A DNA stretch of 64,000 bases, taken from Coriaria nepalensis. Lineage: Eukaryota; Streptophyta; Magnoliopsida; Cucurbitales; Coriariaceae. Location of the stretch: positions 1,681,501 to 1,745,500 of the forward strand of contig CP114496.1 of the NCBI GenBank assembly GCA_027186245.1, read 5' to 3'. Shown one piece after another: positions 13,013 through 26,600 of this stretch (position 1 is its first letter; each line of letters starts with the position of its first letter). Below the pieces are notes generated by a model, which was given only the letters and a program-made list of their open reading frames with translations, did not search any database and was not told where the DNA came from. Position numbers and translations under genes: made by a program.

Positions 13013-13438
13013 CTTTTTCAATTGATTTCTTACAAAAAGAAAATAGATCAAATCCAATTTGCTCAGATCTTCGCGATAAACTCGATCGATCCAATCCTTT
13101 GGAAGAAAAACCGATCGATCCAATTAGCAAAAAGCTGATCGGTTCATCTTCTTCTTCGAACAAGAAGATGAAACATATTAAAAAAAATTTATGTTGAACA
13201 TACCTCCAATTACGAGCTAGAAAAAACCACCAACCGTTCATGAATAATTTTTTTTTTTATCTGTTTCATCTTCTTGTTTGAAGAAGAAGATGAATCGATC
13301 AGTTTTTCACTAATCGGATCAATCGGTTCTCGTTCTCATTCCTAACTTCAGAAAGGATTTGATTGATCAGGTTTATCGCAAAAATCTGAACATGATCGAT
13401 TTAATTCGTCTTCTTTTTACGAGAAATCAATCGAAAGT
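13013..13438. repeat. Fold-back (long imperfect inverted repeat)
   Basis: Arm 1 (about 13013-13174) and arm 2 (about 13262-13438) are reverse complements over most of their length with small gaps. The inner 45 bp, containing TCATCTTCTTCTTCGAACAA and its complement, match best. The spacer is about 87 bp. An RNA from either strand would fold into a long hairpin. Could be a fold-back MITE or a small-RNA-producing hairpin. Confidence 0.65.
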
Positions 13439-13469
13439 GATCCAATTTCTAGCAAAAAATGTAATATCC

Positions 13470-13690
13470 CATTTAACTGCTTCGCGTAGTTGGATTAATT
13501 TTGTAGCCTAAATATTTTAAGGGCCTCCATGCATTGGCATGAGCCTATGTTACTAGAATCAATCCATTAAGCATTTCTTTAAATTTCTTCGCACGAGCTC
13601 TTGTAACGGGACCAACTGGAACTTGAATTGGTTCTAAATATGCATCAATCCATGTGCTATTGTTGTCCTCATCAAAATGTCAGGTCTTGT
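13470..13690 (-). pseudogene. Fragment resembling the 3' end of a plant Ty3/gypsy polyprotein
   Basis: Minus-strand translation of about 13550-13640 gives VGPVTRARAKKFKEMLNGL, like the 'GPxTRARAKKFKE' motif in plant gypsy polyproteins. It abuts Copia-type RT sequence directly, so the junction near 13,690 is chimeric. Short and interrupted. Confidence 0.35.
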
Positions 13691-16600
13691 ACACAACATG
13701 GTATACATAAGACTGTCTACAGTTGAGACATATGGAATCTGTCTCATCTCTTCTTCTTCTTGAGGTGTATTTGGACACTGCTTTTTAAAAAGAACTACTC
13801 TATGCCTGGTCGGTAATTAACCATTCTTGGAGTTTTGCATTGAGAATCTAGCCATCATCTTATCTATATAAGGCTTGAGACAGTGCCAAAAGCTTCTTTT
13901 TCATATCCCTTAGGATTTGGATTCCTAGAACATAGCTTATTTCTCCAAAATTTTTCATTTGGAATTGCTCGGCTAGTCATTTCTTAACATTTGAAAAATT
14001 TCTACATCATTCCTAATGAATGAAATATCATCTACATAAAGAACTAAGAAGACCAACTTTTTTTTATCTTTGATGTGTTTATAGGCACATGATTCGTCAA
14101 CATTTTTTTCGAATCCATACATCTAGACAGTCTCATCAAACTTTAGGTTCAAAAACTTAGAGGTTTGCTTCAATCCATAAATTGATCTAAGCAACTTGCA
14201 AACCTTTTGCTTTTGGCCTTTTTGCACAAAACCTTCTGGTTACATAATATAAATTCTCTTTTCAAGATAGCCATTCGGAAAAGGTATCTTAACATCCATT
14301 TCTCATATCTCGTAGTCTAAACCAACAGCTATGGATAAAATAATGTGTATAGACTTTAACATGGCAACATGAGAGAAATTCTCTTCATAATCAGCTCATT
14401 CCCTTTAGGGATAGCCATTTGCTACTAGTTGCGCCTTGAAAATCTCTACTTTCCCATCTACGCCTTTTTTCTTATCGAAAATCCATTTACATCCAATGGG
14501 CCTGACATCTTCAGAGGGATCTACAAGTTCTCAGATAGAATTGGAATACATAGATTCTATTTCTTGCGCACTACGACAATATACTAAGTTGTTCGGACTA
14601 GGATTGGTGGTCTCTTGATGTTCTCGTTTATCAGATGGTGATTGAGATGGTCTGATCAGATCATAATTTCATTCCTCTAGTACTACCTTACTACTAGATT
14701 TGTAGTTTGTCATATAGTCATGTTCGAGAAATGTTGCATTTGTCGATACAAACACATTTTTCTCATCAGGACAATTAAAGTAACCTTCCTTTATGCCAGA
14801 AGCATAGCCAACGAATATGCAAATTTTAGATTGCGAGTCCAAATTCCTAGTCTTAGGTTTCAGCATGTGTGCTTGACACCCTCATATACGAAAATGGCTT
14901 AAACTAGGTTTAGTGTCATTCCAAAACCTTAAAGGTGCCTTTTGTACAAACTTAGATGAAACTACATTTAAAATGTATATCGTAGTTTGAAGTGCATATC
15001 TTCATAATGTGAGTGGTAAGGATGAGTAGCTTAACATTAACCTAACTATATCCAATAACATTATATATATGCTTTCCATAACACCATTATGTGGTGTAGG
15101 TGTTGTGAGTATAAAATATCATGCTCTAGCAAATGATTCTTGAATTCAAAATCAAGGTGTTCAGTTTCTCGATATGATCGAAGTGTTATAAGTGATTTTC
15201 CTAAGTAATTTTCTTAACTACTTTTCAGCTTCTACTCGAAATTCTTGGAACTTTCCAAAAGTTTCAGATTTCCTTTTGCATTAGGTATATGTATCTGTAT
15301 CTTAAATAATCATCAATAAAAGTGATGAAATATTCATAACCTCCTCTTAATTGAACATTTATAGGACCGCATAACCTCCACTATATACTAATTGAAGAGG
15401 TTCTTTAGCTCTTTGGCCCTTTATAGATAAATATCTTTTAGTCATCTTTCCTTCTAGATAGAATTTCACAAACCATAAGTGTGCCAACAGTTAGCTCTCT
15501 TAAGGACCATCCTTTATTAACCTATTTATCATATCAAGATTGATATATCCTAACTTAAAATGCCAAAGATACGTATCAATATTTCAAGAACATTTTTGTA
15601 GTTTGTTAGATTTAGGATTTGCTACTTTGAATAATTATGAATTATTTAACATTCGTTTATTTGGTTTAAGAAGATAGAGTCCGTTAGTTTGTTTTGCATG
15701 ACAAATATTGAAACCATTCGTAGAAATAATGATCTCATTATTAATAAAAGAGATCAAAATCTTGTTTATGCAACATAAATAAAGAAATCAAAATTTTATT
15801 ATATTTATGAATAAAATAAACATTGTTCAAAATAAAATAATTATTGCTAAAAATTAAACAACTACTCATACTATTTTAGCTGAAACGATCGCACCACTGC
15901 TAACTCTCATCGTCACCTCACCAATAGCAAGCTCCCTCACAGAACTTAATATCTATGAGGAAAAATAAACATGATTAGTGGCTCACAAATCTACTATCTA
16001 AGATGACAAATCATCTTTCACTAAACATGCTTCTAAGACAAGTAAATCAAATTTACCTTTCTTTTACTCCTTCAGCTTGGAGAGATACATACTTGTTATA
16101 TTTTCTCTTCCAGTGGCCATCAACTCCATAATGGAAACATTTTCCCTTAGGTTCCTTTTTTCTTGAAGTTGTCATTTTTCTTGTTCTCCTTGCTTTTAAG
16201 TGACTTCTTAACTTTTATTCAATAACAATTGCTTCACCTTCTTTGAACTTGGCCTTATTAAGGGTCTCAAAAGTTTGCAATTCATTCAACAGTTGAGTCA
16301 TGTTGTACTACTATTCATAACATAGTTGGTAGTGAATGCAGCAAAAACTGGTGAGAGTAACTCACATATGATATTAACTTGAGTGTGCTCATTAGTAGTA
16401 GCCCCATGTATTTTCGTCTCATGCATCATGTTGATCATGTTCAAAACATAATGTCTTACAAAAACTCGTCTTCATCTTAGCATTCATGTAGTAGCCTCAT
16501 GACGACTTTTGTCGGATTACTGCCCAAATAAGGCCTGAAGAGACTCCAATATCTTATATGCAGTCTCCACGTTTTCATGTTTTTTCCTAAAACATCACTT

Positions 16601-16770
16601 ATGTTCATCAACATGTAGCATTTGACCTTGTTATTTGATTAAATCCAATGGTTATACTTTTCCTATACATTACAGGCAGCAATAGTAACGGGCTCTTCAA
16701 GACATTCCTTAATACCATGTTCAAGTTTGATTTCTATCTCATAAAATTGTCACCAGTTAATTTGTATTCG
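13690..16770 (-). mobile_element. Decayed Copia retrotransposon (Copia-D)
   Basis: Minus-strand reading with many stops and frameshifts recovers Copia pol in order: RT with VLYVDD (rc of about 14022-14045) and the downstream YVSTVDSLMYTMLCTRPDI (about 13692-13750); the region after integrase (14669-14866, with ICIFVGYASG and VFVSTNATFLE); integrase remnants to about 15,500; and gag-like sequence to about 16,770. RNase H is missing on the left, where the gypsy-like fragment begins. No LTRs were found. It is the oldest-looking Copia here and lies in intergenic DNA, not in TASH3. Confidence 0.7.
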
Positions 16771-17292
16771 TTGAGTAAAGAGTAATAGGATTATTGATTG
16801 AAGATATGATGATTGATGAAATTAAATAAAACATACATGATTCATTATAATTGAAACAAATATCAAAGTTTCAGAATAATAAATATGATGCATGAATACA
16901 ATAGATAAAACACATCAAATTATTTATTACTAAGCAACGATAAATTAACTCAATAATTAATATGCCGCCTTAGGGCCAGTAATATTAATTTCAAATTAAT
17001 TTTGAGATATTCCCAAACCTACAAATAAAACTTAAAATATCTCGTATTTTCTATTTTACTCATAATGGAATACAATGAATATCATTTCCAGAAATGGCAG
17101 AAAGGTGATGGATCTGTATAGTCTTGAGCAAACCCACAAGCCAAATAAAACAAATAGGAAGCATAACTGATGGGAAAATGAAAGACAATGAAATCATAAA
17201 ATGGCTGATTGACATCTTTATGTAATGAAATACAACGAATATAGGAAATAGACAATCAGCCATACCTACAAGATTATTATACAAATGACAAA
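16771..17292. other. TASH3 3' flank / 3' UTR
   Basis: Gene-free AT-rich DNA directly downstream of the TASH3 stop codon; it should contain the 3' UTR. The minus strand has an AATAAA near 16,925 that could serve polyadenylation. Confidence 0.4.
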
Positions 17293-17688
17293 TCAAGACT
17301 GATCAACATACAGAACGGGAACCAGCCCAGCCATTTTTCCATCCCTCCCAGGGCGTTTCTTCTTTACCTGTTGTAGCACAGAATAGTCAGTCTTGACCGA
17401 GCAAGAAATTCGCTCATAAATGAATGATTTTGGACAACGTAGAATAAGCAAATATATTAAATTTTAAATGAAAAAGAAAATAGTTCCAAAATATATTAAA
17501 TTTTAAATGAAAAAGAAAATAGTTCCAAAATATATTAAATTTTAAATGTTAATGTTCTTGCAATGTAAATAAACAAGCCAGTAAAACAGTAAAGACCTCT
17601 TACACCAATCACTTTTTCATATACTTACATAAAACCAACCGTCCACTTCACTTTCAATTTCAACCTCTTCTCCTGCTATTAGAGTCAA
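17293..17688 (-). CDS. TASH3: TASH3 exons 26-27 (residues 1145-1188), SH3 domain end and stop
   Basis: Exon 26 (60 nt) encodes the RT-loop/n-Src part ([18 protein letters not shown]). Exon 27 encodes [20 protein letters not shown], then DQS and TGA at 17293-17295. The short intron between them contains a 39-bp tandem repeat. The 3' end of the Copia-A insertion-side intron, about 230 bp, separates exon 26 from the 5' LTR. Confidence 0.85.
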
Positions 17689-20600
17689 CTGCAATGGAGG
17701 GAACCAAAATTAGCCATCATCAGTCATCACAATCTTGCTGCCAGATAGATAAAAGGAAAGACCGGGGGGTGAAGAAAAAAAAACGGAGATCTAACAATCC
17801 AGAAGGGAAGTCACATCTAGACAGTAATTCAAATAAAACTCTTCACAACCTTATTTATAATGGCTTAACTTCATATACATAATAATAGTAGACAATAAAA
17901 GTGATTAACTTTGTAGCGTTCTGTTGAAAGTCTTACCATAACCTTAGGAATTAGGCTATAAATATTTACCATATTTGAGTATTTCTATATTTAGATAGAT
18001 AGAGAAATTAGTGGTAAATTACTTTCCTAAACTAAATTACTTTCCTATTTTGTATCCTAGAGGATTCTATAAATATGTATAAACCTGTACATGAAATAAA
18101 AGAGTTGAATACCTTATTTCCATATCATTACCCTCTGTTTTTATGGTATCAGAGCTAGGTTCTAAAACCCTAGGTTAAAACTGTCCGACACCCTAGAAGA
18201 TGTTTGAAGTCACTTCCGATCAGACCCTAAAGCCCGGAATTCAAACTGTCCGACACCCATCAGAAAACTCACCCATTCAGATCACCACAATTCGACTGAA
18301 TGGGGATAACTTTCTGAGATGGTCACAGTCTGTCCGCATGTATATTAGGGGGAGAGGAAAAATTGGCTACATCACGGGAGAAACAGAGGAACCAGACCTG
18401 GATGATCCAACTTATGCCACTTGGGATGCTGAAAACTCAATGGTAATGACATGGTTGGTCAACTCTATGACAGAGGAGATAGGAGCAAACTACCTCTGTT
18501 ATCCTACTGCTAAGGAACTATGGGATAATGTCTCATTGATGTACTCTGATCTAGGAAACCAGTCTCAAGTGTATGAATTAACCCTAAGATTAGGGGAAAT
18601 TCGCCAAGGTGAGGATTGTGTAACTAAGTATTTTAATACCCTTAAAAGATTTTGGCAGGACTTGGACCTATTCAACGACTATGAGTGGAAGTCACCTGAA
18701 GACTGCAACCAACACAAGAAGATGGTGGATACAGGCCGAATCTTCAAATTTCTTGCAGGTCTAAATGTTGAATTCGATGAGGTCCGTGGTCGGATAATTG
18801 GTAGGAATCCTATGCCTTCAATTGGGGAGGCCTTTGTAGAGGTACGAAGAGAAGAGAGTAGGAGGCACGTAATGCTAGGAAAGAAGGCTACAGATTTGAC
18901 TAAAAGTATGGAAGGGTCAGCCTTATCCATACCTGAAGCCCAAGCTAGCAGAAGAACCTACCAAAACCAGCGCACAGGAGACAAGAATAATCTGCACTGT
19001 GATTTTTGTGGAAAGACACGCCATACAAGAGAAAATTGCTACAAGTTGCATCGAAGGCCATCCTACGGTAGGCAGAATAAACAAGGTGAAAGAAATGTTC
19101 CTGCAGCAAATGAGGCCGAGTCATCTATGTTTGGTAAAGAGCAGTTAGATCACCTTCTAAAACTACTGAAATCCTATTCATCACCTAATGCTCCTACTGG
19201 TTCTATGGCACAGACAGGTAGATGTTCTATAGCACTCTTGGCTCTAGGAGAAACTAGTTCTTGGATTATTGATTCAGGGGCTTCCGATCATATGACAAGT
19301 TCAAAATTCTTCGACTTGTATTATCCATGTTCTGGTTTAGAAAAAGTCAGAATAGCTGATGGTAGTTTCTCACCCATTGCAAGAAAATGACACATTAAAA
19401 TTTCAGAAAATCTAACCTTAAAATCAGTCTTACATGTCCCAAAACTTGCATGTAACCTTTTGTCCGTTAGTAAACTGTCACAGGATTCTAACTGTTCCAT
19501 TTCTTTTTCTCCTCTCACTTGTGTGTTTCAGGACCGGAACTCGGGGAAGATGATTGGAACTGCTAAAGGAAGAAATGGGCTGTACTACTTTGATGAAACT
19601 GTTTTTGGGACTAATCAAGCTCAGGGATTAGGTAGTACTAGCTCAACTTTTGTCTCTGATCAGATCATATTATGGCATAAGAGATTAGGACACCCTAGTT
19701 TTTCATACTTAAAACATGTATTTCCTGCACTGTTTAAAGGAGGTTATCACTCAGAATTACATTGTGAAGCTTGTCATTTAGCTAAAGACTATTGTGTTTC
19801 TTTTCCAATAAAATTATATTCTAGTTCAAGACCATTTTACTTATTTCATAGTGATGTTTGGGGTCCATCTAAGGTCAATACACTATCTGGAAAAAAATGG
19901 TTTGTTACTTTTATTGATGATCATACAAGATTATGTTGGGTCTACTTAATGGAAAAGAAGTCTGAAGTTGAGAAAATATTCAAAGATTTCTATATTATGA
20001 TTGAAAATCAATTTCAAATAAAAATAGGCATTCTTAGAACAGATAATGGAACTGAATACTTTAACAAACAGTTAGGAACATTTCTGTCAGAAAAAGGTAT
20101 TATTCATCAATCAACTTGTCGTGACACTCCACAACAAAATGGTATTGCCGAAAGGAAAAATAGACATTTATTAGAAGTTACAAGGGCAATTATGTTTTCA
20201 ATGAATGTTCCGAAATATCTATGGGGAAATGCTTTACTAACTGCATGTTATCTAATAAATAGAATGCCATCTCGAGTTTTGAAATTTGAAACCCCATTAA
20301 AAATCTTAAAACATTGCTTTCCTACAAACCGGATCACTGCAGAACTTCCTTTAAAAGTTTTCGGTTGCACTTGTTATGTATATATACCAAATGCTTTCCG
20401 GTCAAAGTTGGAACCAAAATCTGAAAAATGTGTCTTCCTAGGGTATGCTTCAAACAAAAAGGGGTACAAATGTTTTAATCCCTTCACAAAAAAATTCTTT
20501 GAAAGTATAGATGTGAACTTTGTTGAGGAGCAACCTTATTTTCAGAAAACTGTGTTTCAAGAGGAGACCCAAATGGGTGAAAATAATTTTTGGGAAACTG

Positions 20601-23600
20601 TCCCTATGCCCTTAGTCAACTCTAATGAAGAGTTTCATGAAATACTGGTTGAGAAAATGGATACTAGTGTAAGTCCTCCTATCTCTACCTTGCCAGAATT
20701 GACTGTATCAGAGACAGGGGGAGATGTACTTCAAAACGAACCAAAGCTCCAGATTTATACCAGAAAACGGTTTAACAAAAGTACTACGGCTCCAACCATT
20801 CCTTTAGCTGATGACCAATCAAATTCGCCGAGTAATGGCTCTCCAACTTAGGTGAATCCTCCCTCTCTATCCTTTGATAATTTGTTTGCTAATGACCTTG
20901 ATATTCCTATTGCATTTAGAAAAGGAACCCGCACTTTCACTCAACATCCTATGGCAAAGTACTTATCATATGAAAAACTGTCAAACACTCATAGAGCATT
21001 TGTGACTAGGATCTCAAATCTGTCTGTTCCAAGAATTATTCAGGAAGCTTTAGGTGATTCGAATTGGAAATTGGCTGTGATAGAGGAGATGAATGCTCTT
21101 AGGAAGAACAACACTTGGAGTGTTACTGATCTGCCCGAGAATAAGAAGACAGTGGGATGTAAATTGGTCTTTACAGTCAAGTGTAAAGCTGATGGAAGTG
21201 TGGAACGATACAAAGCGAGACTTGTAGCTAAAGGATTTACTCAAACTCATGGTATTGACTACCAAGAAACGTTTGCTCCTGTTGCTAAAATTAACTCTAT
21301 TAGAATACTCATTTCTCTTGCAGTTAACTCCGATTGGCCACTGCATCAATTCGATGTAAATAATGCTTTCTTAAATGGAGACTTACAAGAGGAGGTATAC
21401 ATGGACCTACCACCTGGATTTGAAGAAAGACTTGGGAAGGGTAGAGTGTGCAAATTGAAGAAAGCTCTATATGGACTTAAGCAATCTCCTAGAGCTTGGT
21501 TTGAGGGGTTTGGTGAAGTTGTTAGGAGACTTGGATTCTTACAAAGCCAAGCAGACCACACACTGTTTTTTAAACATTCCACCGAAGGAAAAGTAGCTAT
21601 CCTGATTGTTTATGTAGATGACATAATTATGACAGGAGATGACTCAATTGAAATCAGCAACTTGAAAAGTAAGCTTGAGGAAGAATTTGAAGTTAAAGAC
21701 TTAGGAAAACTGAAATACTTCCTCGAAATGGAGTTTGCAAGGTCCAAAGAGGGAATTTTTGTCAACCAACGTAAATATGTTCTTGATCTACTTAAAGAAA
21801 CAGGGATGACTGGTTGTAAGATAGCAGACACCCCTACAGAACCGAATGTGAAATTGAAGACAACAGCTCCTAATGAGGTGATAGACCGAGAACGTTATCA
21901 GAGATTGGTGGGAAGATTAATTTATCTAACACATACTAGACCTGACATTACTTTTGCAGTCAGCATTGTAAGTCAGTTCATGCACTCTCCCGGACCTACA
22001 CATTTTGAAGCTGTGTTCAGAATTTTAAGATACCTAAAGGGGACACCTGGCAAAGGGTTGATGTTCAAAAAGAAAGGTCATTTACAAGTTGAAGCCTACA
22101 CGGATGCAGATTGGGCAGGAAATGTAATTGACAGAAGATCTACCTCGGGCTATTGTACCTTTGTAGGGGGAAATTTGGTTACATGGAGAAGTAAGAAACA
22201 AAGTGTAGTGGCAAGAAGTAGTGCTGAAGCAGAATTCCGCTCAGTAGCACATGGTTTCTGTGAAGTATTATGGATCAAACGGGTTCTAGGAGAATTGAAG
22301 ATTTCTACTCCAACACCTATCAAAGTATACTGTGACAACAAGACAGCTATTTCTATAGCTCACAATCCTATTCTCCATGATAGGACAAAGCATGTAGAAG
22401 TTGACAAGCACTTCATCAAGGAAAAAATAGACAGTGGCGTGATATGCATGTCTTATATACCTACAACTAGTCAAACCGCAGATATACTCACTAAGGGACT
22501 TCCTAAAGGGTTACATGAGATCTTTGTAAACAAGCTAGCCATGAGAGATATTTTCATGCCAACTTGAGGGGGAGTGTTGAAAGTCTTACCATAACCTTAG
22601 GAACTAGGCTATAAATATTTACCATATTTGAGTATTTCTATATTTAGATAGATAGAGAAATTAGTGGTAAATTACTTTCCTAAACTAAATTACTTTCCTA
22701 TTTTGTATCCTAGAGGATTCTATAAATATGTATAAACCTGTACATGAAATAAAAGAGTTGAATACCTTATTTCCATATCATTACCCTCTGTTTTTACGTT
22801 CTTAAATATAGGTTTACACCCAAAGTCCATTTTAGGACCCCAAAAAAGGACTAATACACACTATTTTGGATTCAAATTTCACTACTGTCAGTTTAATAGG
22901 TTTAACAAATTGAGCCTTAATCAATTCTCCACTCAATAGTTCCCTGTAGAGTTAATAATACCACTCACGTAAATTATGGTACCAAGATTTTATTACAAAT
23001 CGCACGGCAATTATTGGTACCTTGAATAAAATTTACCAAACATATGAACATAGTTGATTACCCGTTTGATTATATTCAATATATTCTTTTTAAATGCATA
23101 AATTATAATGAATAAGAAAACGATGACTACATACAATAATTCACTGAGATGGGACAGGGTAGACCAACACCCAGTAGAATTAAAACAGCACATATCATAT
23201 AATATAATAATTGAGCTTAAGCCTCTTCTAAGCACCAGATATCACCTCCCTTTGCTTGCCACATCATTTTTTTGGCCATGTTTATGCCTAAAATGCCATT
23301 TTAATACAACTTAATTATAGAAAAACTTTGAAGATTGGTGACTTTTCAGAGTGGCTTTTAGATTAATAAATTTAATGGCTTAGATTAACTTACTATAGAT
23401 ACAATTGAAAAGTTGTAACTCTCCAAAGTAATGTAACTCTTTTAAGTGGTCTTTGAGGTCAATAAATATCCATATACTTTAAGCTTCTCCAAGGACTTTA
23501 ATACATAATCAAACCGCCTATCCTCTCAGGTATTATCGATTATTTACACTATTTGCTTTGGATTTGCATTCCTTCACCGTTTTATATGCCCCTTTTTTTA

Positions 23601-26600
23601 TTTATATTTTATGATGTGTCAGTTTTTAGCTCCTATTTTACAAATCGTGATTATATAGTGAATGTATAGTGTACGTTCATTATGGCTTCCAAGACTTCCG
23701 AACAAAAACAAATGCATATTTTCGGTGTATAAAACTTCCAAGCCTTTTGTAGTTCCGTTGCAAGCCCTATTACCAGACAACTATGGCTTCCACAAGCAAT
23801 GAACAGATAATTTGAACGGACTGCTTTGCAAGGTAAAACAAACTTTTGCCTTATCACTTTTAAATTTCTTCATTTTGTTCCTAATTGGTGTTTAAATCAT
23901 TTTTTAAAGTTTTAAGTATGGAGTGCATTTCTTCATTCTGTACCTAATTTCTTCATTCTGTACCTAACTGGTGGTCCCATTCAAAGCGAGAGGAAGAGCT
24001 TTTAGATTTATTTGCGTTTAGATTTTTTCTTTTTTCAGGTATGGTCTTGTAGGTAAACTCCTTTTCAATTTTCTTCATCATTGTTAACTTATCTTAGTTA
24101 CGGTCTCTAAGATTTTCTCAAATATTTTATGTAATAAATCATTTTTGTAAGTTATGCTTTTCTTTTTCATATATTTTCTTAAGTTTATTTTTACATTTCA
24201 ACATATTTATATAATTTGTAAAATTCAGATTTTTCAATGCATCACACGGGGTTAAAAGCTAGTATAAGAATAAAATAAGCTAAAACTGTTTAAATTCTCC
24301 AATGGCTAATTTTGAGTGAATACCAAACTCAAAATAACACTTACCTCATCATCACCACCAGCAGTAAAGTCATACAGTGCCGTACCAATCTGTGTATTTC
24401 CAGAAGATACACGGTCCTCTTCTTGAGATCCGAAACTTTGAGATTCACGCCCAGCTAAGGGGTTCTCATATGACTCAAAGCTTTGTGTGACAGATGAGTA
24501 TGATGGAGGCTCTTCTCTGATCTGAAAAGCATTAAAACGGAAACCTGAGCTCTGATTATTACCGCAATAGACTAGAAAGCTAGGAAGCTAAGAGCTCTCA
24601 CCAGTGAGCCACCACCCATTGTTGGATTGCTAAACCTGCTCGCAGATGACTTTTCCAGATATAGATAATTCAATGCACCACAGTTAGCCATTCAGATATT
24701 GGACAGTTTATTTATCAGTAAAAGAAGCTGAGAAAATATTGGTTGAGGGGTGAAGGACTTGAAACAGGTACAAGTGAGCAAGAATTCCTAAATCATTTAA
24801 ACAAAATCGCGGGCATTCATACTGCTTAATAAACATCGCAAAATAGAGTAGTCGCTATCGGAATGCTCATTTCTAGATTTTTCTCTCTAAAGATAGTATT
24901 AGAAACAGAAATAATGAATTGATAACCATAAATAGAAGACATTCATATTGCTTCTATATAAACCACGCAGAATAGAGTAGTAGCTATCAGAATGCTCATT
25001 TCTAGATTCTCTCTAAAGATAGTATTAGAAACAGAAATAATGAATTGATAACAATAAATAGAAAACTAGAATTCCAAGGAAAGAAATCACAACTTAGATT
25101 AGAAGAGCTTCTTCTAACCTATACTTCAACATCCGGATACATATTTCTGTCTTATAGTTAGAACTCCTTATATGTTCATGCATGTCCTGCTCTGTTATAT
25201 ATATAATATATACGTATTTATTTTATTTTATTAAATTTCTATGGAACTTAAACCATAAACCGAGTCATCCTGCATGTTCTTTTTTCTTTGAAGGTGAGTA
25301 GGGAAGAAAACAAAGAATGTATGAAATGTACCAGAAATGCTATTTGGTACAGAATCAAAAGCTCTCATCTTGGACAACAAGCTACATTCTGCTTGCCATC
25401 TATCAATCTTTGGATGCAGCAAAAAATATTTAAAAAATAAAATAAAATAATATCTATCAATATGGTCATTAAATGGCCTAGGCCTAAATTTTGTAGATTC
25501 AAGTAAACAGATAAGTTTGTGGTCTTCTAAGTTGGGAACCAATGTGATCGACAGGGATAGGAAGTAAACAAACAAGATCATGATTTTTTATCATCTACAT
25601 ACTGCAAATCGAAATGATACCATTGCACACTATTAATAAATAGGTAACCAAGATGTTTGGTATCAGTTAGTTCACAGTAAAAAGCCCATATTAATAAAGA
25701 TGGTAGTTTTGGGTCCAGGCCAAGTACAACTGATTAAATTTTTATCTCTCTTTCGAGTAAATATGAGCATGATTGGTGTATTTGACCATCTACATACTGC
25801 AATCTCGGCGACAGCATTGCATATTGTGAAATTAAATAAGAAACCAAGATGCCTCTTATGAGCTAGGTTGCAGCCAAAAGCCCAAACGTTCAAGGGATTC
25901 ATAGTTTTGGGTTCATCCCAAGAACCTCTGAAATGATTATCATGTTTCTTTCATTTTTTTTTTACTTTAGGAACTGCAGTGTTCCAGAAAGCAACTATAT
26001 TTATTTCTATATTACATGAACAAAACATAATAAATTTCAAGGGCAGAAAATAAGCTGACTACTAGAGCATCTATTACAATTTATAGATGAGAGGATACCA
26101 AACATTTTGAATCGTCGAATCATTCTTACCGAGGTTTGTGAAGTGCCACCATAGGTGGATGGTCGTGAACTAAACAATGAAGGGTAGTTCATTCCACCAA
26201 AGTGGGATGATATGGAGGTTTCAACTGATCCTGTTGATTCCGGGGAAGACCCCCCTGATGACCTCCCATCATCTTCCTAAAAATCAACGGACAACAATCA
26301 CTGAATAAATTAATATCTGCAGAAATTTACTGGAGATGGAAATATTCAAAGCTCCACTCCAACTCATGCCTCTCCCATTTGAGATCAAACAAACCTCTAT
26401 TTCAGAAGTCTCCAAAAGTGTCTTTGCCCACATATCGTCGTAACTAACTGAATGTCTAGAAATCATGTGCTCATCAACATCTGGAGCATCCATTCCAGCA
26501 CCAGCAAGAAACTCATTTACCTAAGACAAAGAAAAATCAATAAAGGTTAGAGAAAGGCACTGATAAGTAATTACCAAATTTGAAACAAATTATATCGTAC

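Larger units (their letters stand above)
17922..22796 (+). mobile_element. Copia-A, near-complete young LTR retrotransposon
   Basis: 5' LTR 17922-18143 and 3' LTR 22575-22796 are both 222 bp and differ at one position (T versus C in the early AGGAAT/CTAGG segment). Exact target duplication CGTTC at 17917-17921 and 22797-22801. The initiator-Met primer site TGGTATCAGAGC begins at 18144 with no gap after the LTR. A polypurine tract (GAGGGGGAG) ends at 22574. LTRs start TG but end TA. The element is in the intron between TASH3 exons 25 and 26, antisense to the gene. Confidence 0.95.

Noticed and set aside
12960..13241. 93-codon minus-strand open frame
   Set aside because: Lies over the left arm and loop of the fold-back repeat; composition is low-complexity Phe/Ile-rich with no domain.
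17922..22796. Endogenous pararetrovirus or envelope-bearing element
   Set aside because: Domain order integrase-RT-RNase H with LTRs, Met primer site and target duplication is Ty1/Copia; no movement-protein, coat or envelope-like frame is present.
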